NCBI GenBank assembly: GCA_949987705.1
Contig: CATLJY010000214.1
Location: forward strand, 1 to 64,000
Length of the DNA stretch: 64,000 bases
Reading direction: 5' to 3'
Source: Thereva unica
Taxonomy: Eukaryota; Arthropoda; Insecta; Diptera; Therevidae
The notes under the pieces were generated by a model that saw only the letters and a list, made by a program, of their open reading frames with translations, had not been told where the DNA came from and did not search any database. The translations under genes were made by a program, and so were the position numbers. The stretch's first letter is position 1; every line of letters begins with the position of its first letter. Shown one piece after another: positions 1-12,146 of this stretch.

Positions 1-3000
1 TCTAACTATTTGTTCCAAAATAAGCATTTCTAGGGTGTGGTTTAAGGTGTCACCCGGGGATGTTATGAACTTGAAATTTTTTGTGGCTGTTCCTAATGCC
101 ACCGTTAATAGGAGTGCAAAAATGCAGCGGGGTCTAAAGCCTCTAACTATTTTTCTCAAAATATTAATTTCTAGGATGTGGTTTAAGGGTGTCTCCCGGG
201 GATGTTATGAACTTGACACTTTTTGTGGTAGTTCCTAATACCACCCTTAATAAGTATGCAAAAATGCAGCGGGGTCTAAAGCCTCTAAGTATTTGTTCCA
301 AAATAATCATTCCTAGGAGGTGGTTTAAGGGTTTCACCCGCGGATGTTATGAACTTGAAATTTTTTGTGGTAGTTCCTAATACCACCCTTAATAAGTATG
401 CAAAAATTCAGCGGGGTCTAAAGCCTCTAACTATTTTTCTCAAAATAATCATTTCTGGAGGGTGGTTTAAGGGTGTCACCCGGGGATGTTATGAACTTGA
501 AATTTTTTGTGGTAGTTCTTAATACCACCCTTAATAAGTGTGCAAAAATGCAGCGGGGTCTAAAACCTCTAACTATTTGTTCCAAAATAATCATTTCTAG
601 GGGTGGTTTAAGGGTGTCACCCGGGGATGTTATGAACTTGAAATGTTTTGTGGTAGTTCCTAATACCACCCTTAATAAGTATGCAAAAATGCAGCGGGGT
701 CTAAAGCCTCTAACTATTTGTTCCAAAATAATCAGTTCTAGGGGGTGGTTTAAGGGTATCACCCGGGGATGTTATGAACTTGAAATTTTTTGTGGTAGTT
801 CCTAATACCACCCTTAATAAGTATGCAAAAATGCAGCGGGGTCTAAAGCCTCTATTTGTCTCAAAATAATCATTTCTAGGGGGTGGTTTAAGAGTGTCAC
901 CCGGGGGTGTTATGAGCTTGAAATTTTTTGTGGTTGTTCCTAATACCATCCTTAATAAATATGCAAAAATGCAGCTGGGTCTAAAGCCTCTAACTATTTG
1001 TTCCAAAATAATCAGTTCTAGGGGGTGGTTTAAGGGTGACACCCGGGGATGTTATGAACTTGAAATTTTTTGTGGTAGTTCTTAATACCACCCTTAATAA
1101 GTGTGCAAAAATGCAGCGGGGTCTAAAAGCTCTAACTATTTGTCTCGAAATAATCATTTCTAGGGGGTGGTTTAAGGGTGTCACCCGGGGATGTTATGAA
1201 CTTGAAATTTTTTGTGGCAGTTCCTAATACCACCCTTAATAAGTATGCAAAAATGCAGTGCGGTCTAAAGCCTCTAACTATTTGTTCCAAAATAATCATT
1301 TCTAGGGGGTGGTTTAAGGGTGTCACCCGGGGATGTTATGAACTTGAAATTTTTTGTGGCAGTTCCTAATACCACCCTTAATAAGTATGCAAAAATGCAG
1401 TGCGGTCTAAAGCCTCTAACTATTTGTTCCAAAATAATCATTTCTAGGGGGTGGTTTAAGGGTGTCACCCGGGGATGTTATGAACTTGAAATTTTTTGTG
1501 GTAGTTCCTAATACCACCCTTAATAAGTATGCAAAAATGCAGCGGGGCTAAAGTCTCTAACTATTTGTTCCAAAATAATCATTTCTAGGGGGTGGTTTAA
1601 GGGTGTCACCCGGGGATGTTATGAACTTGAAATTTTTTGTGGCAGTTCCTAATACCACCCTTAATAAGTGTGCAAAAATTCAGCGGGGTCTAAAACCTCT
1701 AACTATTTGTCTCAAAATAGTCATTTCTAGTGGGTGGTTTAAGGGTGTCACCCGGGATGTTATGAACTTGAAATTTTTTGTGGCAGTTCCTAATACCACC
1801 CTTAATAAGTGTGCAAAAATGCAGTGGGGTCTAAAGCCTCTAACTATTTGTTCCAAAATAATCATTTCTAGGGGGTGGTTTAAGGGTGTCACCCGGGGAT
1901 GTTATGAACTTGAAATTTTTTGTGGTAGTTCTTAATACCACCCTTAATAAGTATGCAAAAATGCAGCGGGATCTAAAGCCTCTAACTATTTTTCTCAAAA
2001 TAATCATTTCTAGGGTTTGGTTTAAAGGTGTCACCCGGGGATGTTATGAACTTGAAATTTTTTGTGGTAGTTCCTAATACCAGCCTTAATAAGTATGCGA
2101 AAATGCAGCGGGGTCTAAAGCCTCTAACTATTTGTTCAAAAATAATCATTTGTAGGCGGTGGTTTAAGGGTCGAAACCAGGGATGTTATGAACTTGAAAT
2201 TTTTTGTGGTAGTTCCTAATATCACCCTTAATAAGTATGCAAAAATGCAGCGGGGTCTAAAGCTTCTAACTGTTTGTCCCAAAATAATCATTTCTAGGGT
2301 GTGGTGTAAGGGTGTCACCCGGGGATGTTATGAACTTGAAATTTTTTCTGGCAGTTCCAAATGCCACCCTTAATAGGAGGGCAAAAATGCAGCGGGGTCT
2401 AAAGCCTCTAACTATTTTTCTCAAATATTCATTTCTAGGGGGTGGTTTAAGGGTGTCACCCGGGGATGTTATGAACTTGACATTTTTTGTGGCAGTTCCT
2501 AATACCACCCTTAATAAGTATCAAAAATGCAGCGGGGTCTAAAGCCTCTAACTATTTGTTCCAAAATAATCATTACTAGGGTGTGGTTTAAGGGTGTTAC
2601 CCGGGATGTTATGAACTTGAAATTTTTTGTGGCAGTTCCTATTGCCACCCTTAATAGGAGTGCGAAAATGCAGCGTGGTCTAAAGCCTTTAACTCTTTGT
2701 TCCAAAATAATCATTTCTAGGCGCTGGTTTAAGGGTCTCAACCGGGGATGTTATGAACTTGAAATTTTTTGTGGTAGTTCCTAATATCACCCTTAATAAG
2801 TATGCAAAAATGCAGCGGGGTCTAAAGCCTCTAACTATTTGTTCCAAAATAATCATTTCTAGGGGGTGGTTTAAGGGTGTCACCCGGGGATGTTATGAAC
2901 TTGAAATTTTTTGTGGTAGTTCCTAATACCACCCTTAATAAGTATGCAAAAATGCAGCGGGGTCTAAAGCCTCTAACTATTTGTTCCAAAATAATCATTT

Positions 3001-5770
3001 CTAGGGGGTGGTTTAAGGGTATCACCCGGGGATGTTATGAACTTGAAATTTTTTGTGGTAGTTCCTAATACCATCCTTAATAAGTATCAAAAATGCAGCG
3101 GGGTCTAAAGCCTCTAACTATTTGTTCCAAAATAATCATTTCTAGGGGGTGGTTTAAGGGTGTCACCCGGGGATGTTATGAACTTGAAATTTTTTGTGGT
3201 AGTTCCTAATACCACCCTTAATAAGTATGCAAAAATGCAGCGGGGTCTAAAGCTTCTAACTGTTTGTCCCAAAATAATCATTTCTAGGGTGTGGTGTAAG
3301 GGTGTCACCCGGGGATGTTATGAACTTGAAATTTTTTGTGGCAGTTCCAAATGCCACCTTTAATAGGAGTGCAAAAATGCAGCGGGGTCTAAAGCCTCTA
3401 ACTATTTTTCTCAAAATATTCATTTCTAGGGGGTGGTTTAAGGATGTCACCCGGGGATGTTATGAACTTGACATTTTTTGTGGCAGTTCCTAATACCACC
3501 CTTAATAAGTATCAAAAATGTAGCGGGGTCTAAAGCCTATAACTATTTGTTCCAAAATAATCATTTCTAGGGGGTGGTTTAACGGTGTCACACGGGGATA
3601 TTATGAACTTGAAATTTTTTGTGGTAGTTCCTAATACCACCCTTAATAAGTATGCAAAAATGCAGCGGGGTCTAAAGCCTCTAACTATTTGTTCCAAAAT
3701 AATCATTTATAGGGGTGGTTTAAGGGTGTCACCCGGGGATGTTATGAACTTGAAATTTTTTGTGGCAGTTCCTAATGCCACCCTTAATAGGAGTGCAAAA
3801 ATGCAGCGGGGTCTAAGCCTCTAACTATTTTTCTCAAAATATTCATTTCTAGGGGGTGGTTTAAGGGTGTCAGCCGGGGATGTTATGAACTTGACATTTT
3901 TTGTGGCAGTTCCTAATACCACCCTTAATAAGTATGCAAAAATGCAGCGGGGTCTAAAGCCTCTAACTATTTGTTCCAAAATTATCATTTCTAGGGGGTG
4001 GTTTAACGGTGTCACCCGGGGATATTATGAACTTGAAATTTTTTGTGGTAGTTCCTAATACCACCCTTAATAAGTATGCAAAAATGCAGCGGGGTCTAAA
4101 GCCTCTAACTATTTGTTCCAAAATAATTATTTCTAGGGGGTGGTTTAAGGGTGTCACCCGGGGATGTTATGAACTTGAAATTTTTTGTGGTAGTTCCTAA
4201 TACCACCCTTAATAAGTATGCAAAAATGCAGCGGGGTCTAAAGCCTCTAACTATTTGTTCCAAAATAATCATTTCTAGGGGGTGGTTTAAGGGTGTCACC
4301 CGGGGATGTTATGAACTTGAAATTTTTTGTGGTAGTTCCTAATACCACCCTTAATAAGTATGCAAAAATGCAGCGGGGTCTAAAGCCTCTAACTATTTGT
4401 TCCAAAATAATCATTTCTAGGGGGTGGTTTAAGGGTATCACCCGGGGATGTTATGAACTTGAAATTTTTTGTGGTAGTTCCTAATACCATCCTTAATAAG
4501 TATCAAAAATGCAGCGGGGTCTAAAGCCTCTAACTATTTGTTCCAAAATAATCATTTCTAGGGGGTGGTTTAAGGGTGTCACCCGGGGATGTTATGAACT
4601 TGAAATTTTTTGTGGTAGTTCCTAATACCACCCTTAATAAGTATGCAAAAATGCAGCGGGGTCTAAAGCTTCTAACTGTTTGTCCCAAAATAATCATTTC
4701 TAGGGTGTGGTGTAAGGGTGTCACCCGGGGATGTTATGAACTTGAAATTTTTTGTGGCAGTTCCAAATGCCACCTTTAATAGGAGTGCAAAAATGCAGCG
4801 GGGTCTAAAGCCTCTAACTATTTTTCTCAAAATATTCATTTCTAGGGGGTGGTTTAAGGATGTCACCCGGGGATGTTATGAACTTGACATTTTTTGTGGC
4901 AGTTCCTAATACCACCCTTAATAAGTATCAAAAATGTAGCGGGGTCTAAAGCCTATAACTATTTGTTCCAAAATAATCATTTCTAGGGGGTGGTTTAACG
5001 GTGTCACACGGGGATATTATGAACTTGAAATTTTTTGTGGTAGTTCCTAATACCACCCTTAATAAGTATGCAAAAATGCAGCGGGGTCTAAAGCCTCTAA
5101 CTATTTGTTCCAAAATAATCATTTATAGGGGTGGTTTAAGGGTGTCACCCGGGGATGTTATGAACTTGAAATTTTTTGTGGCAGTTCCTAATGCCACCCT
5201 TAATAGGAGTGCAAAAATGCAGCGGGGTCTAAGCCTCTAACTATTTTTCTCAAATATTCATTTCTAGGGGGTGGTTTAAGGGTGTCAGCCGGGGATGTAT
5301 GAACTTGACATTTTTTGTGGCAGTTCCTAATACCACCCTTAATAAGTATGCAAAAATGCAGCGGGGTCTAAAGCCTCTAACTATTTGTTCCAAAATTATC
5401 ATTTCTAGGGGGTGGTTTAACGGTGTCACCCGGGGATATTATGAACTTGAAATTTTTTGTGGTAGTTCCTAATACCACCCTTAATAAGTATGCAAAAATG
5501 CAGCGGGGTCTAAAGCCTCTAACTATTTGTTCCAAAATAATTATTTCTAGGGGGTGGTTTAAGGGTGTCACCCGGGGATGTTATGAACTTGAAATTTTTT
5601 GTGGTAGTTCCTAATACCACCCTTAATAAGTATGCAAAAATGCAGTGGGGTCTAAAGCCTATAACTATTTGTTTTGAAATAATCATTTCTAGGGGTGGTT
5701 TAAGGGTGTCACCCGGGGATGTTATGAACTTGAAATTTTTTGTGGCAGTTCCTAATGCCACCCTTAATAA
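1..5770. repeat. 142-bp satellite array, segment 1
   Basis: Tandem repeat with a 142-bp period; landmarks such as GTGTCACCCGGGGATG recur every 142 bases. Each typical monomer has one CCCGGG site, a T6 run, the short inverted repeat GTGGTA/TACCAC with an 8-base spacer, and the block ATGCAGCGGGGTCTAAAGCC. Monomers fall into subtypes by the stretch after CCTCTAACTATTT (GTTCCAAAATAATC, TTCTCAAAATATTC, GTCTCAAAATAATC). A ten-monomer block of 1416 bp is duplicated in tandem at about 2.8-4.2 kb and 4.2-5.64 kb. Short reading frames of 63-64 residues recur on both strands, but 142 is not a multiple of 3 and many copies are broken, so I do not regard them as genes. Confidence 0.97.
2800..5640. repeat. 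Tandem duplication of a 1416-bp, ten-monomer block
   Basis: Diagnostic monomers recur at an offset of exactly 1416 bases, including the variant GTTCCAAATGCCACCTTTAA at about 3342 and 4758 and the AACGGTGTCACACGGGG variant at about 3582 and 4998. After small deletions near 5,250-5,300 the offset becomes 1414. Ten monomers of 142 bp would be 1420, so the unit carries small net deletions. This is a higher-order repeat unit in a satellite, probably made by unequal exchange or a replication-based mechanism. Confidence 0.88.
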
Positions 5771-7692
5771 AGTTTAATAGTTTAATATATTTTAAAGTAC
5801 ACAAGATATACATCTTTTAGAGTACAAAAAAAAGGAACAAAATTAAAATTAGGATTAAAATTAAAATTAAAATTAAAATTAAAATTAAAATTAAAATTAA
5901 AATTAAAATTAAAATTAAAATTAAAATTAAAATTAAAATTAAAATTAAAATTAAAATTAAAATTAAAATTAAAATTAAAATTAAAATTAAAATTAAAATT
6001 AAAATTAAAATTAAAATTAAAATTAAAATTAAAATTAAAATTAAAATTAAAATTAAAATTAAAATTAAAATTAAATTAAAATTAAAATTAAATTAAAATT
6101 AAAATTAAAATTAAAATTAAAATTAAAATTAAAATTAAAATTAAAATTAAAATTAAAATTAAAATTAAAATTAAAATTAAAATTAAAATTAAAATTAAAA
6201 TTAAAATTAAAATTAAAATTAAAATTAAAATTAAAATTAAAATTAAAATTAAAATTAAAATTAAAATTAAAATTAAAATTAAAATTAAAATTAAAATTAA
6301 AATTAAAATTAAAATTAAAATTAAAATTAAAATTAAAATTAAAATTAAAATTAAAATTAAAATTAAAATTAAAATTAAAATTAAAATTAAAATTAAAATT
6401 AAAATTAAAATTAAAATTAAAATTAAAATTAAAATTAAAATTAAAATTAAAATTAAAATTAAAATTAAAATTAAAATTAAAATTAAAATTAAAATTAAAA
6501 TTAAAATTAAAATTAAAATTAAAATTAAAATTAAAATTAAAATTAAAATTAAAATTAAAATTAAAATTAAAATTAAAATTAAAATTAAAATTAAAATTAA
6601 AATTAAAATTAAAATTAAAATTAAAATTAAAATTAAAATTAAAATTAAAATTAAAATTAAAATTAAAATTAAAATTAAAATTAAAATTAAAATTAAAATT
6701 AAAATTAAAATTAAAATTAAAATTAAAATTAAAATTAAAATTAAAATTAAAATTAAAATTAAAATTAAAATTAAAATTAAAATTAAAATTAAAATTAAAA
6801 TTAAAATTAAAATTAAAATTAAAATTAAAATTAAAATTAAAATTAAAATTAAAATTAAAATTAAAATTAAAATTAAAATTAAAATTAAAATTAAAATTAA
6901 AATTAAAATTAAAATTAAAATTAAAATTAAAATTAAAATTAAAATTAAAATTAAAATTAAAATTAAAATTAAAATTAAAATTAAAATTAAAATTAAAATT
7001 AAAATTAAAATTAAAATTAAAATTAAAATTAAAATTAAAATTAAAATTAAAATTAAAATTAAAATTAAAATTAAAATTAAAATTAAAATTAAAATTAAAA
7101 TTAAAATTAAAATTAAAATTAAAATTAAAATTAAAATTAAAATTAAAATTAAAATTAAAATTAAAATTAAAATTAAAATTAAAATTAAAATTAAAATTAA
7201 AATTAAAATTAAAATTAAAATTAAAATTAAAATTAAAATTAAAATTAAAATTAAAATTAAAATTAAAATTAAAATTAAAATTAAAATTAAAATTAAAATT
7301 AAAATTAAAATTAAAATTAAAATTAAAATTAAAATTAAAATTAAAATTAAAATTAAAATTAAAATTAAAATTAAAATTAAAATTAAAATTAAAATTAAAA
7401 TTAAAATTAAAATTAAAATTAAAATTAAAATTAAAATTAAAATTAAAATTAAAATTAAAATTAAAATTAAAATTAAAATTAAAATTAAAATTAAAATTAA
7501 AATTAAAATTAAAATTAAAATTAAAATTAAAATTAAAATTAAAATTAAAATTAAAATTAAAATTAAAATTAAAATTAAAATTAAAATTAAAATTAAAATT
7601 AAAATTAAAATTAAAATTAAAATTAAAATTAAAATTAAAATTAAAATTAAAATTAAAATTAAAATTAAAATTAAAATATAATTAAAATTAAA
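5771..7692 (-). mobile_element. Severely 5'-truncated LINE tail with expanded hexamer repeat
   Basis: This insert splits one satellite monomer and is flanked by the direct repeat CTTAATAA (5763-5770 and 7693-7700), as expected for a target-site duplication. On the minus strand, bases 5794-5828 closely match the 3' end of the LINE at 36422-40427; both carry TTTTGTACTCTAAAAGAT followed by CTTGTGTACTTTA. An A/T-rich tail follows up to 5771. The minus-strand 5' part is replaced by a very long TTAAAA hexamer tract. It is therefore a dead fragment of the same or a related LINE family. Confidence 0.8.
5841..7690. repeat. (TTAAAA)n microsatellite, about 300 copies
   Basis: Nearly perfect hexamer repeat AAAATT/TTAAAA over about 1.85 kb. 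The only visible interruptions are an early GGATTAAAA, two 5-base units near 6070-6095, and an ATATAATT near the right edge. It lies wholly inside the LINE-tail insertion, so it probably grew from an A/T-rich seed within that fragment. Its exact length may be an assembly estimate. Confidence 0.97.
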
Positions 7693-9997
7693 CTTAATAA
7701 GAGTGCAAAAATGCAGCGGGGTCTAAAGCCTCTAACTATTTGTTCCAAAATAATCATTTCTAGGGGGTGGTTTAAGGGTGTCACCCGGGGATGTTATGAA
7801 CTTGACATTTTTTGTGGCAGTTCCTAATACCACCCTTAATAAGTATGCAAAAATGCAGCGGGGTCTAAAGCCTCTAACTATTTGTTCCAAAATTATCATT
7901 TCTAGGGGGTGGTTTAACGGTGTCACCCGGGGATATTATGAACTTGAAATTTTTTGTGGTAGTTCCTAATACCACCCTTAATAAGTATGCAAAAATGCAG
8001 TGGGGTCTAAAGCCTATAACTATTTGTTTTGAAATAATCATTTCTAGGGGGTGGTTTAGGGGTGTCACCCGGGGATGTTATGAACTTGAAATTTTTTGTG
8101 GTAGTTTCTAATACCACCCTTAATAAGTATGCAAAAATGCAGTGGGGTCTAAAGCCTATAACTATTTGTTTTGAAATAATCATTTCTAGGGGGTGGTTTA
8201 GGGGTGTCACCCGGGGATGTTATGAACTTGAAATTTTTTGTGGCAGTTCCTAATGCCACCCTTAATAGGAGTGCAAAAATGCAGCGGGGTCTAAAGCCTC
8301 TAACTATTTGTTCCAAAATAACCATTTCTAGGGGGTGGTTTAAGGGTGTCACCCGGGGATGTTATGAACTTGACATTTTTTGTGGCAGTTCCTAATACCA
8401 CCCTTAATAAGTATCAAAAATGCAGCGGGGTCTAAAGCCTCTAACTATTTGTTCCAAAATAATCATTTCTAGGAGTGGTTTAAGGGTGTCACCCGGGGAT
8501 GTTATGAACTTGAAATTTTTTGTGGCAGTTCCTAATACCACCCTTAATAAGTGTGCAAATATGCAGTGGGGTCTAAAGCCTCTAACTAATTGTTCCAAAA
8601 TAATCATTTCTAGGGGGTGGTTTAAGTGTGTCACCCGGGGATGTTATATACTTGAAATTTTTTGTGGTTGTTCCTAATACCATCCTTAATAAATATGCAA
8701 AAATGCAGCGGGGTCTAAAGCCTCTAACTATTTGTTCCAAAATAATCAGTTCTAGGGGGTGGTTTAAGGGTGTCACCCGGGGATGTTATGCAAAAATGCA
8801 GCGGGGTCTAAAGCCTCTAACTATTTGTTCCAAAATAATTATTTCTAGGGGGTGGTTTAAGGGTGTCACCCGCGGATGTTATGAACTTGAAATTTTTTGT
8901 GGTAGTTCTTAATACCACCCTTAATAAGTATGCAAAAATGCAGCGGGGTGTAAAGCCTATAACTATTTGTTTTAAAATAATCATTTCTAGGGGGTGGTTT
9001 AAGGGTGTCACCCGGGGATGTTATGAACTTGAAATTTTTTGTGGTAGTTCCTAATACCACCCTTAATAAGTATGCAAAAATGCAGCGGGGTCTAAAGCCT
9101 CTAACTATTTGTTCCAAAATAATCAGTTCTAGGGGGTGGTTTAAGGGTGTCACCCGGGGATGTTATGAACTTGACATTTTTTGTGGCAGTTCCTAATACC
9201 ACCCTTAATAAGTATGCAAAAATGCAGCGGGGTCTAAAGCCTCTAACTATTTGTTCCAAAATTATCATTTCTAGGGGGTGGTTTAACGGTGTCACCCGGG
9301 GATATTATGAACTTGAAATTTTTTGTGGTAGTTCCTAATACCACCCTTAATAAGTATGCAAAAATGCAGCGGGGTCTAAAGCCTCTAACTATTTGTTCCA
9401 AAATAATTATTTCTAGGGGGTGGTTTAAGGGTGTCACCCGCGGATGTTATGAACTTGAAATTTTTTGTGGTAGTTCTTAATACCACCCTTAATAAGTATG
9501 CAAAAATGCAGCGGGGTGTAAAGCCTATAACTATTTGTTTTAAAATAATCATTTCTAGGGGGTGGTTTAGGGGTGTCACCCGGGGATGTTATGAACTTGA
9601 AATTTTTTGTGGCAGTTCCTAATGCCACCCTTAATAGGAGTGCAAAAATGCAGCGGGGTCTAAAGCCTCTAACTATTTGTTCCAAAATAACCATTTCTAG
9701 GGGGTGGTTTAAGGGTGTCACCCGGGGATGTTATGAACTTGACATTTTTTCTGGCAGTTCCTAATACCACCCTTAATAAGTATCAAAAATGCAGCGGGGT
9801 CTAAAGCCTCTAACTATTTGTTCCAAAATAATCATTTCTAGGAGTGGTTTAAGGGTGTCACCCGGGGATGTTATGAACTTGAAATTTTTTGTGGCAGTTC
9901 CTAATACCACCCTTAATAAGTGTGCAAATATGCAGTGGGGTCTAAAGCCTCTAACTAATTGTTCCAAAATAATCATTTCTAGGGGGTGGTTTAAGTG
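7693..9997. repeat. 142-bp satellite array, segment 2
   Basis: Same 142-bp satellite. Blocks are repeated internally: monomers around 8863-9005 recur at 9431-9573 (568 bp, four monomers), and monomers from about 8,200 to 8,620 recur about 1369 bases further on. At 8789 one monomer is shortened by about 47 bp, with TTATG joined to CAAAAATGCAG, consistent with deletion at a short TATG microhomology. The segment ends at the target duplication AGTG of the next insertion. Confidence 0.96.
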
Positions 9998-11951
9998 TGT
10001 AGCAGCATAATGGCGCGACCATTTATTGGGCGCCACTTATGCGAGGTGTCACCCCCTTAGCCATAAGCCCTGAAGAGAATGGCCAAGGAGCCAACACCAT
10101 ACATAAGAAATACAAAGAAAATCCGGACTCCTACGCCGGCCACACGGAGTTAGCTAGCTCGCCGGAGGGGTCGTGGGGTGTGTGGCCGGGATTTACCGAG
10201 GCTGGTTCACCACTTACCTGTATCGGTGCCACTTTGACTTTCTTCCATAATTCTCCGATCGTCGCCTGAGCCGCGTCAAACCCTGAAAAGCAATGATCCC
10301 CCCCTCAACCATTCCACCAAAAAAAATTTACCACTGGACCATTCTCATGTTTATAATCATTTAATCTGGAAAACTAAACATAAACAGTACATGGAAGTTT
10401 AATACCAACAACACGGATTAGTTGCCCATGTCAAATAATCGTGAACGAATACAATAAAATAAAAAGATACGAGTTACGTACTTTATGGATGTTACCACTA
10501 AAGTGCGCAGTATTGGCCAATACTCCTCACTTTGTACAGATGATAGTACAATCAACAGACGAGGAAAACAAAAATTTCCTGAACCAACAAAAAAACAAAA
10601 TGTAATTATTACCGACATGGAGCAACACAAATCACAACTAAGTATAAAGAATATTATCAAGGTAATACTAAATACTATTAATATTAAAATTGTTATTTTA
10701 GTAATAAATTTTTCCTTTTTTTTTTTTTGTTTAAATTAAAGCAACAAGAAAGTTTTTTTTTTTTTTTTTTTTTTTGTTTTTATATTCTTCTGGACTGCAA
10801 GAATTGGTTGAACTTCTCCACCCCAGACAGTTAATTGACTATAGCTCTCGTCCTCAGTTTATATATATATAAGTATAATATATTTTGTAAAAACGCCGCC
10901 TACGGGGTTTTCAGAGCACACGAAATTTTCCCCCCCTCTTTTTCTTCTCTATTTTATTCCTCTAACCAAAAAAAAACCCAACCACACAAACTCAATTAAA
11001 TTTTTTTTTTTTTTTTATTTTGGACGTCCTCAGCCGCTTTTAAAGTTTTTCCTTTTTTTTTTCTTTTTTTTGTAATTTGCGATCTGCGACCGAATTATAG
11101 ACAAAAATCCTCAGTTTTTATTGAAATAATTCTTCTCCGCTGAATATTATCGATAACAAAGAAAAATAACTAAATATAAATTTTCTTTTATATACCGATT
11201 TTTGTGTTTCAATAGCAAAGCAAAATGTACGTGAAACTTTCCTCCCGTGGGCGTTTTTTTAATCCTTCTTGTTTTTTTTGTTTTTCTTCTTTTTTTTTAT
11301 TTTATTAATTTTTTACTTTTTTTGTGTTTTAATTAACCCACGAAAGCTACATATATTTTTTGATGTATGAATTTTTTACTTACTGCTGCACGGAATTTAA
11401 AAGGATTTTTATTGAATTCCGATGTAACATAAACTCTGGCTTTAAGTCATCTTTTGGTGGCTTCTTTTTTTCTCCCCCCCGTTGGTTGTGGTGTGTTGGT
11501 GGTGTAGAGCAGCCGTACGTCGTCGTCGTCTTCTTTCCTTTCTGATCTTCTCTCGTCGTATTTTTTGTTGTTTTTGATGATGATGATTTATTATTTAGTC
11601 GTTCCCTTTTTTCTTTTTTTTTCTTTTTATTTAATTCTTACGAATATAGAACCGCGTCAGTATACTTTTAATCAACGTGTTAATATCATTATTTTATAAC
11701 ACGATAATATGATATTGTATTTATGTGTAATTTTTAAGGACTGCTTAATGAAATTCGGTCCCACGAACTAGATAGAACTCTTTCCTTTTTTCAAAAAAAA
11801 ACTCCTTTCATTATTCATTTTTTTCCTCGCCTATCCTTTTTAAATTTTCCTTTTCCTCCCCAGTAATTTTACAGTAAATTTCCCCTTGCCTACAGGGTGA
11901 TTTCCAAACTAAATTCCCCAGTCAAAATAAATTTTCCAACCGACCGGTACA
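9998..11951. mobile_element. Probable solo LTR (1954 bp) with 4-bp target duplication
   Basis: The insert begins TGTAGCAGCATAATGG and ends CGACCGGTACA, so it has the TG...CA ends typical of LTRs. AGTG stands directly on both sides (9994-9997, 11952-11955). The uninterrupted site GGTTTAAGTGTGTCACCC occurs once in a nearby monomer at about 8628, so insertion with a 4-bp duplication is well supported. Four bases is usual for Ty3/Gypsy. The interior is rich in T runs, has a TATATATATA tract near 10,861, and shows no credible protein. I infer a solo LTR left by recombination; a short non-autonomous LTR element is the alternative. Strand is not resolved. Confidence 0.68.
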
Positions 11952-12146
11952 AGTGTGTCACCCGGGGATGTTATATACTTGAAATTTTTTGTGGTTGTTC
12001 CTAATACCATCCTTAATAAATATGCAAAAATGCAGCGGGGTCTAAAGCCTCTAACTATTTGTTCCAAAATAATCAGTTCTAGGGGGTGGTTTAAGGGTGT
12101 CACCCGGGGATGTTATGAACTTGAAATTTTTTGTGGTAGTTCTTAA
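11952..12146. repeat. 142-bp satellite array, segment 3
   Basis: A little more than one monomer of the 142-bp satellite, left between the LTR insertion and the hAT-like insertion. It continues the phase interrupted at 9997 and ends in GTTCTTAA, the target duplication of the next element. Confidence 0.95.

Noticed and set aside
1..10000. CRISPR-like array
   Set aside because: The repeat is a 142-bp satellite without unique spacers; the surrounding sequence is eukaryotic mobile DNA.
10039..10269. 76-residue frame at the start of the solo LTR as a gene
   Set aside because: No recognisable domain; lies inside a probable LTR and ends by chance.
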